From positions 1-7,733 of the forward strand of contig JAMFRY010000081.1 in the NCBI GenBank assembly GCA_026225015.1: 7,733 nt of DNA, read 5' to 3'. Positions 1 to 3,816 of this stretch are shown piece by piece. The position numbers and the translations under genes were made by a program. The notes beneath the pieces were generated by a model that saw only the letters and a program-made list of their open reading frames with translations, did not search any database and had not been told where the DNA came from. Positions within the stretch are counted from its first letter, which is position 1; every line of letters begins with the position of its first letter. Source of the stretch: Alphaproteobacteria bacterium. GTDB taxonomy: Bacteria; Pseudomonadota; Alphaproteobacteria; Acetobacterales; Acetobacteraceae.

Positions 1-66
1 GAGGATCCGGCGGCGCACGGGCTCACCCAGGGCGTCGAAGATCGCGTCAGCGGCTTGGTTACTCAT
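1..66 (-). CDS. ArsR-family transcriptional regulator, N-terminus only (runs off the left edge)
   Basis: An open frame reads leftward from an ATG at 66-64 and leaves the window after 22 codons. Its residues 9-22 contain IFDALGEPVRRRIL, which matches the opening helix of ArsR-type winged-helix regulators (pattern F-x-A-L-x-[DE]-P-x-R-x-x-I-L). In the family this precedes the DNA-binding wing and usually reports on metals or small-molecule stress, but nothing about the ligand can be seen here. No strong Shine-Dalgarno sequence lies upstream. The octamer GGTTACTC occurs at 57-64 and again at 74-81, the first copy overlapping the start codon, so autoregulation is possible but unproven. The gene diverges from the RHH gene to its right. 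The call rests on a short stretch and could change with the full sequence. Confidence 0.6.
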   Translation of the reverse strand, partial: MSNQAADAIFDALGEPVRRRIL

Positions 67-145
67 CGGCAACGGTTACTCTAGAGCAACCATCAAGCGG
101 CACCAACCGGACGGTGCGGCCGCACGGGATATCGCAGCCATCGCG

Positions 146-177
146 CATGAAATCATGAAATTAGAAAATCATGAATT
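146..177. repeat. 8-bp direct-repeat array upstream of the RHH gene (probable operator)
   Basis: Four 8-bp units lie head to tail: CATGAAAT (146-153), CATGAAAT (154-161), the diverged TAGAAAAT (162-169) and CATGAATT (170-177). The array ends 24 bp before the ATG of the RHH gene and is AT-rich in otherwise GC-rich DNA. RHH dimers of the ParG/omega type bind arrays with a 7-8 bp period and often repress their own gene. By that analogy this is inferred to be the operator of the downstream gene. A related array with the same period follows the gene. Confidence 0.6.
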
Positions 178-201
178 AAAGAATAGAAGAGAGGCCGTGA
201 T

Positions 202-513
202 ATGACCAGTAAAAAGCTCGGAGCGTTACTCCGTTCCGCTCCGCCAGCAACGGCAGTCGAACCTCAAGAACCAGCCGGGGGTTTGGAACCAGCTGCACAT
301 ACACATAGGGGCAGCGGTAGGGTGGTGGCCGTAGTCGAGGCTGAGGTACCGCTTCAAGTGCTGATCCCGGCCGGCGTTCGTAAGCAACTTGCTCTGAAGG
401 CTGCGGAGGAAGGGCAGAGCCTTCGTGCACTTGTGCTTCAGGCGATCCGCAGCCTCGGCATTACCGTTACAGATGCTGATATCAGAGGAAAGCGCGGGCG
501 GCATCATTCATAA
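202..513 (+). CDS. Ribbon-helix-helix DNA-binding protein, ParA-partner type
   Basis: This is a 103-aa protein. Residues 1-48 are Ala/Pro-rich and probably flexible. Residues 49-55 (VPLQVLI) form the predicted DNA-reading beta strand. Residues 56-70 and 73-86 form two helices (PAGVRKQLALKAAEE, SLRALVLQAIRSLG), and the tail is basic (GKRGRHH). This is the layout of small plasmid RHH centromere-binding or CopG-like proteins, which typically follow parA and bind repeats next to their own gene. The ATG at 202 has AGAGAGG (188-194) seven bases upstream. Arrays with an 8-bp period flank both sides (146-177 and 518-557), strongly suggesting its binding sites. No parA precedes it: the neighbour is a divergent ArsR gene. 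It may therefore work with a ParA encoded elsewhere, or act only as a regulator of itself and of rep. Confidence 0.7.
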   Translation: MTSKKLGALLRSAPPATAVEPQEPAGGLEPAAHTHRGSGRVVAVVEAEVPLQVLIPAGVRKQLALKAAEEGQSLRALVLQAIRSLGITVTDADIRGKRGRHHS

Positions 514-558
514 CTTTATGAATTCATAAAGTTGTGAATTATTGAAATAGTGAATAAT
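512..558. promoter_or_regulatory. AT-rich palindrome and 8-bp-period array between the RHH gene and rep (candidate centromere/operator)
   Basis: A perfect 22-bp palindrome centred on GAATTC occupies 512-533, starting one base after the RHH stop codon TAA (511-513 overlaps it). TGAA cores then recur at 519, 535, 543 and 551, a spacing of 16, 8 and 8 bases, giving units such as GTGAATTA, TTGAAATA and GTGAATAA. ATTATT (538-543) and AATAAT (553-558) also form an inverted repeat. The units resemble those upstream of the gene at 146-177. The inference is a cluster of binding sites for the RHH protein, serving as a partition site, a rep operator, or both. A replication-origin AT-rich segment is the main alternative. 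Confidence 0.55.
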
Positions 559-756
559 AAAGTGCTGTTCGGCTTGGAAACATGGGCTGTTCAGCAATAA
601 AGCTGAAAATTCTGGACATTCGCGGCTAGCTGCTTCGGAATACGCCGACCTGGGGTGCAACGTGCGAGTCGCGTTTCGTTCTCTAGGGCGTGGGAGCGAT
701 GGTCGCTGCCGCGCGGGATCAACATTCTGGCTGGAGAACTATAGCCCAGAAATAGC

Positions 757-777
757 AAAACCCGCCGAGGGGGCGGG
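757..777 (-). terminator. Intrinsic terminator reading leftward, inside the rep leader
   Basis: CCCGCC (761-766) pairs with GGCGGG (772-777) around a 5-base loop. Read on the minus strand, the stem is followed directly by four T (760-757). No leftward protein gene ends here, which suggests either a short antisense transcript against the rep leader or protection of the partition region from leftward transcription. Confidence 0.5.
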
Positions 778-814
778 CCGTGCATACCGGCACGGGCCGG
801 GGAAAGCGATGTCT

Positions 815-830
815 GGTAAACTCGTTTACC
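815..830. promoter_or_regulatory. 16-bp palindrome upstream of rep (operator-like)
   Basis: GGTAAAC (815-821) and GTTTACC (824-830) are perfect inverted arms around TC. A further TTACC follows at 832-836. The site lies about 100 bp upstream of the rep start, a usual place for a Rep or regulator dimer to bind. The protein that binds it is unknown. Confidence 0.4.
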
Positions 831-931
831 CTTACCTTTCCGTCTTTTGCAAGTGAAATCTTGCCACGGGCGGACTTGTGCCGATTTCCGGCTGGCTTCG
901 GCGGGTTGTGCGCAACCTGACGGAGATTTTG

Positions 932-1588
932 ATGGATGCGATTGCGGCATTGCCGGCGGGTTTTCGCCGGCGGCGCGAGAAGGTTTTCGGGCAGGGGCGG
1001 TGCCAGCCTCTGGACCGGAACGCCAAGGCGCGGATCATGGTTTATGCCCGCGCCTGGTCGGCGCGGCATCGCCAGCCCGGCCAGCACCGCGGCCCGCTGA
1101 CCCGGGCGACGATCGAGGTGCTGGAGGCGTTGCTCTGGGGCTTCCACAACAGCCAGAACGGGCGCTGCTTCTCGAGCTACGAGACGATCGCGGCGCGCGC
1201 CCAGTGCTGCCGTGACACGGTTTACGAGGCGATCAAGGCGCTGGAGCTGGCCAACATCCTGACCTGGGTGAACCGGCTAATTCGGGTGCAGTTCCGCGAG
1301 CTGGATCTGTTCGGGAAAGTGGCGCTGCGCTCGCGGCTGATCCGCACCAGCAACGCCTACACCTTCCGCGACCCAATGCTTGGCGCCGTGGTGCCGGAGC
1401 AAAGTAGGGGAGGGGAGGCGGCAGGCGGTGCGTCCCTTCCTTCAACTTCCAAGTCGGAAAATCCCCCTGGAACCCTGAATCAAGATTCTTCTACCCTTAT
1501 TAAAGAACCTGACACACCGAAATCCGCGCAACCAACTGGGCTAGACCTGGCACTCGCCCGTCTGAAATCAGCAATGGAGACAAAATAA
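932..1588 (+). CDS. Plasmid replication initiator-like winged-helix protein
   Basis: This is a 218-aa protein. The ATG at 932 was chosen because GGAG (922-925) lies six bases upstream; a GTG at 878 is in frame but has no such site. Residues 11-60 are basic (FRRRREK, RNAKARI), suiting DNA contact. Residues 82-110 form a helix-turn-helix of the HTH_36 kind (SYETIAARA, then RDTVYEAIKALELANIL). Residues 111-147 probably complete the winged domain and contain RTSNAYTFRDP, a phrase I associate with Rep-like proteins of Acetobacteraceae plasmids. Residues 155-200 are a low-complexity Ser/Pro/Lys linker, and the last 16 residues (LDLALARLKSAMETK) look helical. The structured leader upstream and the hairpin block downstream fit a replication role. 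I see no rolling-circle or polymerase motif. A plasmid transcription factor is the alternative. Confidence 0.6.
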   Translation: MDAIAALPAGFRRRREKVFGQGRCQPLDRNAKARIMVYARAWSARHRQPGQHRGPLTRATIEVLEALLWGFHNSQNGRCFSSYETIAARAQCCRDTVYEAIKALELANILTWVNRLIRVQFRELDLFGKVALRSRLIRTSNAYTFRDPMLGAVVPEQSRGGEAAGGASLPSTSKSENPPGTLNQDSSTLIKEPDTPKSAQPTGLDLALARLKSAMETK

Positions 1589-1625
1589 CCCCACTCACGA
1601 GTCTCCGTCCCCAAACCTAGCCGGA

Positions 1626-1749
1626 AAATCGCTCCGCGATTTATCCATCATCGGCGGCCCTGCGGGCCGCTGTGGGAGCAGCGTGCCTGCGCCAGACGGC
1701 CCTTGCGGGCCGCGCTACGCGGCTCCCGCTCCGCGCTCGCTCTGGCGCA
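1626..1749. other. Multi-hairpin non-coding block downstream of rep
   Basis: No gene is seen in 1589-1956; this part of it is densely palindromic. AAATCGC/GCGATTT (1626-1632/1636-1642) and GCGGCCC/GGGCCGC (1654-1660/1664-1670) are perfect hairpins with 3-base loops. TGCGCCAGA (1688-1696) pairs perfectly with TCTGGCGCA (1741-1749). This outer stem encloses CGGCCC/GGGCCG (1697-1702/1707-1712) and the competing GCCGCG/CGCGGC (1709-1714/1718-1723). The drawn fold resembles a cruciform with branches. Such blocks can be single-strand or vegetative origin elements, REP-like repeats or transcript ends; the sequence alone does not decide. Confidence 0.45.
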
Positions 1750-1858
1750 CACCGCCATGGGATGTGGCACCCCCGCATAAGCGGCTAAGGGGATAAGACG
1801 GTTCGAGCGGTTCCAGCGTTTCGGGCCACCTCCACCTGCCGTGGCTGGGGCGAAAATG

Positions 1859-1904
1859 TCGGTCGGATACGGCGGTTTCCGCGCCGTACCCGACCGAGGT
1901 TTTT
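1859..1904. terminator. Bidirectional intrinsic terminator between rep and traD
   Basis: A 15-bp stem with one mismatch joins 1859-1873 and 1883-1897. A further G-C pair (1874/1882) leaves a 7-base loop. On the plus strand five T follow (1900-1904), and on the minus strand TTTT follows a few bases after the stem (1857-1854). It lies between the converging rep (ending 1588) and traD (ending 1957) genes, where a shared terminator is expected. Confidence 0.7.
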
Positions 1905-1956
1905 CACGACCAGCCAGACTCCCCCGGCTCATGACGGCTAAGGATATCGCCCTCGG

Positions 1957-2442
1957 TCAGGCCGAGTTGGACTCCGCCTCCTTCCGGTCGCCCGCTTTTT
2001 CTGCACCGGCGCGGTCCTCGTCGAAGACCCGCAGGCCCCGGCGCTTCCAGCGCTGTTTGACGGTTTCGGGCTGATCGGCGTCCAGCCCGATGATCTGATC
2101 GCGCAGGCTGAGCAGACCGCCGAGCAAGGTGGCGCGGTCGTCTTTCAGCAAGTCACCGAGCCCCGCCTTCACGATGAGCCCGCCATACTCGATGAGCAGC
2201 CGGGTTCTTGCCCGCCTGGCCATCTGCCAGTCACGATCCCCCGTCATCGCCTTCATCTTCCGCCGGCGTGCTTTGGCCTGGGCGATCCGGCGCAAGCCCG
2301 CCCAGCAGGTCCGGAGTTCCTGGCGCAGCCGCAGGCCGAGCGCGTGCCGGCTGCAGGGCAGGGGGTTCTGGTGACTTTCCAGGCTGGGCATGTCCATGCG
2401 GGGCATCCCCATGCCGGGCATCTCCATGCGGGTCCTGTCCAT
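1957..2442 (-). CDS. traD: TraD-family conjugal transfer accessory protein
   Basis: This is a 161-aa protein read leftward. Residues 76-116 (RRARTRLLIEYGGLIVKAGL, then DDRATLLGGLLSL) match the short TraD family of Ti-type and small mobilizable plasmids, which is encoded next to the relaxase and probably assists relaxosome assembly. The family is usually shorter; here a Met/Pro-rich leader (residues 6-20), a basic segment (40-70) and a charged tail are added. The ATG at 2442 was chosen for AAAGGAG (2459-2453) ten bases upstream. An in-frame ATG at 2487 has no such site but cannot be excluded. Codons throughout the overlap with the upstream gene end mostly in G/C, so this frame is the constrained one. 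The Met/Pro leader arises from a 15-bp tandem repeat. The gene probably shares a transcript with the preceding one. Confidence 0.75.
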   Translation of the reverse strand: MDRTRMEMPGMGMPRMDMPSLESHQNPLPCSRHALGLRLRQELRTCWAGLRRIAQAKARRRKMKAMTGDRDWQMARRARTRLLIEYGGLIVKAGLGDLLKDDRATLLGGLLSLRDQIIGLDADQPETVKQRWKRRGLRVFDEDRAGAEKAGDRKEAESNSA

Positions 2443-2824
2443 TTGAAGCAGGCTCCTTTCGATCATGGCCATTTCCGGAATTCCCATTGCCGGTTGCCCC
2501 GGTTGTTCCAGCCGGCGGCTTGCGCTGGGGATTGGCGGGTCGAAAGTAATCGGCGCCGCGCATGGCCCACTCCGCTTCCAGTTTAGTGTTGGCCTGCAGG
2601 CGGTCCCGGCCGTCGAGCAGGAGCCCGGCGAGCAGGTCGATGGTGATGCCGCGCGGGAAAATTTCCTGCACGACCTCGCCGTAGCTTTTGGCTTGCGCGT
2701 TGCGGAGTTTTTTCTCTCGCTCCTTTTCCGCGAGCAGTTTGGTTTCCAGCTTGGCTTCTTCCTGGCGTCGCCGCTCCTCGGCGCTCTGCATTTGGGTGCT
2801 GTAGTCTACAGGTTTGTGTTTCAT
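2231..2824 (-). CDS. TraC-like helical mobilization accessory protein with disordered tail
   Basis: This is a 197-aa protein read leftward from an ATG with GGAG seven bases upstream. Residues 14-46 are a highly charged helix rich in Glu/Lys/Arg (SAEERRRQEEAKLETKLLAEK), a probable coiled coil. Residues 47-76 hold a compact hydrophobic segment (YGEVVQEIF, ITIDLLAGLLLDGRDRL) that recalls the TraC/TraD-type pattern of coil followed by a short leucine-rich motif. From residue 97 on the chain is low in complexity (Gly/Asn/Pro/His-rich). The final 70 codons overlap traD in another frame and have mixed third positions, so the tail is probably overprinted by traD. A role in the relaxosome is inferred from position; the family assignment is uncertain. 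An inverted repeat lies 18 bases upstream of the start (2843-2863). Confidence 0.55.
   Translation of the reverse strand: MKHKPVDYSTQMQSAEERRRQEEAKLETKLLAEKEREKKLRNAQAKSYGEVVQEIFPRGITIDLLAGLLLDGRDRLQANTKLEAEWAMRGADYFRPANPQRKPPAGTTGATGNGNSGNGHDRKEPASNGQDPHGDARHGDAPHGHAQPGKSPEPPALQPARARPAAAPGTPDLLGGLAPDRPGQSTPAEDEGDDGGS
2386..2445. repeat. 15-bp tandem repeat within the traC-like/traD overlap
   Basis: Three 15-bp units run 2386-2400, 2401-2415 and 2416-2430, each starting GGGCAT and sharing CCATGC. A degenerate fourth copy (2431-2445) matches 11 of 15 positions of the first. In the traD frame the units read as Met-Pro pentapeptides (RMEMP, GMGMP, RMDMP); in the overlapping frame they read as His/Gly/Asp/Ala-rich peptide. 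The unit is a multiple of three, so copy-number changes keep both frames open. Confidence 0.75.
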
Positions 2825-3131
2825 AAAACTTCTCCGTTGGTGGTCCGGAAACGATCTCCGGACACGAAGCGAGTGGAGAGAAGTATTTTGCGAATGGACG
2901 AAATTTTTTGATCGCCACTCGCGTTTCGATGTGCTTGGCCCGCGGCGCCCAGCCCTTTTGCCGGTTGCCCTCAGAGTCCCGGCTACCTGCTGAAGATGAG
3001 GCCCTATACTTGGTGAGGCTCGACAATGTTGCTTGCGTCGCGTGCAGGGGTGCCGCCTTGTTTAAGAAGCCTTCATAGGGTCGGCACTAAGCCCGTCGCC
3101 ACGTAACGCTGGCGATTTGGAGGTTGATCAG
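2825..3131. other. Intergenic region between the divergent traC-like and DUF805 genes, with two inverted repeats
   Basis: No gene is supported here. GTCCGGA (2843-2849) and TCCGGAC (2857-2863) are perfect 7-bp arms with a 7-base loop, placed just upstream of the traC-like Shine-Dalgarno sequence. GCGAGTGG (2869-2876) and CCACTCGC (2915-2922) are perfect 8-bp arms 38 bases apart, framing an AT-rich stretch that probably carries the leftward mob promoter. I could not pick convincing -35/-10 boxes. Nothing distinct was seen in 2925-3115, and the last bases hold the ribosome binding site of the DUF805 gene. Confidence 0.45.
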
Positions 3132-3641
3132 GTGAATTTTGTAGCTGCGATAATTTCGGCCTACCGGAATTACTTCTCATTTGAGGGCAGGGCGACGCGA
3201 CGCGAATTTTGGTACTTCAACCTTTTCGTGGGGCTATTGGGTGCGGGGCGCCGGGCCATTGACCATCTATCGAAAGGGACCGCGAAGCCAGAGCACACCC
3301 TCCTGGTGTGGCTTTACGTGATCCTACTCCTGATAACCATTAGCGCTTTTCTTCCGAGTATTGCCTTGCAGGTTCGGCGGTTACATGACGTCGGCCGTTC
3401 CGGGTGGTGGGTCGGCGCGGGGTTTTTTATTCTCGCCATCGATCTTTCAGTGGTGCTCACTTTTCTTGCCGGTCGCCACCATGCTTTGCTCGCGTCGAAA
3501 TTTGGACACCCATTGCTCGTGCTTCACGGCCTCGTGATCCTATCTGCCTCCTTGGTCATCTACGAACTTATTGTTTTCATTCTCTGCGTGAGGCCGAGCT
3601 ACCCGTACCGCAATAAATTCGGGCCCCCGAGACTCATTTAA
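3132..3641 (+). CDS. DUF805 family inner-membrane protein
   Basis: This is a 169-aa protein. The GTG at 3132 was chosen over the in-frame TTG at 3117 because GGAGG (3119-3123) lies eight bases upstream and because the product then starts MNFVAAI, typical of the family. Family marks seen: FSFEGRATRREFWYF (residues 15-29), LQVRRLHDVGRSGWW (79-93) and a closing RPSYPYRNKFGP (154-165). Hydrophobic segments at about 28-40, 55-76, 94-113 and 128-152 suggest four membrane passes. The function of DUF805 proteins is not established. The gene sits alone between leftward mob genes and the candidate oriT. It uses many more A/T-ending codons than its neighbours, which suggests later acquisition as cargo. 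No terminator was seen after it. Confidence 0.8.
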   Translation: MNFVAAIISAYRNYFSFEGRATRREFWYFNLFVGLLGAGRRAIDHLSKGTAKPEHTLLVWLYVILLLITISAFLPSIALQVRRLHDVGRSGWWVGAGFFILAIDLSVVLTFLAGRHHALLASKFGHPLLVLHGLVILSASLVIYELIVFILCVRPSYPYRNKFGPPRLI

Positions 3642-3702
3642 GCGAGCTGGCGCAGCAGCATGCGTTGGGCTGGCGCCATTCGTCCCCAGAAACGCGTCAT
3701 TT

Positions 3703-3766
3703 TGACCGGCGGAGCGAAGCGTAGCGGGTCAGTGAAATGCGCGCTTAAACATAGCTTGCGCTATGT
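3703..3766 (+). other. oriT: Candidate origin of transfer (oriT), MOBQ-like
   Basis: TGACCGGC (3703-3710) pairs with GCGGGTCA (3724-3731) at seven of eight positions around a 13-base loop. Ten bases later comes AAATGCG followed by CGCT (3735-3745), close to the RSF1010/R1162 nick core, in which an inverted repeat precedes AAATGCG|CCCT. By analogy the nick would fall between 3741 and 3742. A second, perfect inverted repeat, ACATAGC (3749-3755) with GCTATGT (3760-3766), follows. The element lies 50-115 bases upstream of the relaxase start, the usual place. The nick core differs from RSF1010 at one position just after the nick (CGCT for CCCT). The stretch 3642-3702 before it shows nothing distinct. 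Confidence 0.55.
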
Positions 3767-3816
3767 GGGTTTCCGAGGGTAGGATTTCGGCCGGAAATAG
3801 CGCGCGGACCGGGCCG

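Larger units (their letters stand above)
559..931. other. Structured rep leader, no protein gene seen
   Basis: This stretch carries no convincing coding frame. GCTGTTC occurs at 564-570 and 586-592, the second copy inside GCTGTTCAGC (586-595). TTCTGG (725-730) pairs with CCAGAA (746-751). A leftward terminator hairpin lies at 757-777, and CCGTGC (778-783) pairs with GCACGG (790-795). An operator-like palindrome lies at 815-830. A leftward terminator inside the leader of a replication gene fits a counter-transcribed RNA that would start somewhere around 830-860, for example below TTGCAA read leftward near 852-847. The promoter is weak on paper, so no RNA gene is called. It is equally possible that the leader carries the origin or Rep-binding sites. 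Confidence 0.4.

Noticed and set aside
114..125. 12-bp palindrome GTGCGGCCGCAC between the ArsR and RHH genes
   Set aside because: Short GC palindromes are common by chance in DNA of this composition; no spacing or repetition supports an operator.
878..931. GTG at 878 as the rep start
   Set aside because: No Shine-Dalgarno sequence, whereas the ATG at 932 has GGAG six bases upstream.
719..1147. Minus-strand open frame across the rep leader and rep start
   Set aside because: It crosses the leader terminator and inverted repeats and runs opposite the better supported rep gene.
2583..3026. 147-codon minus-strand frame covering the region between the traC-like gene and DUF805
   Set aside because: Over half overlaps the traC-like gene in another frame; the rest has mixed codons and no domain.
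3763..3816. Upstream ATG at 3763 as the relaxase start
   Set aside because: It lies inside the inverted repeat at 3749-3766, has no ribosome binding site, and adds 18 residues before the conserved MAIYHL start.
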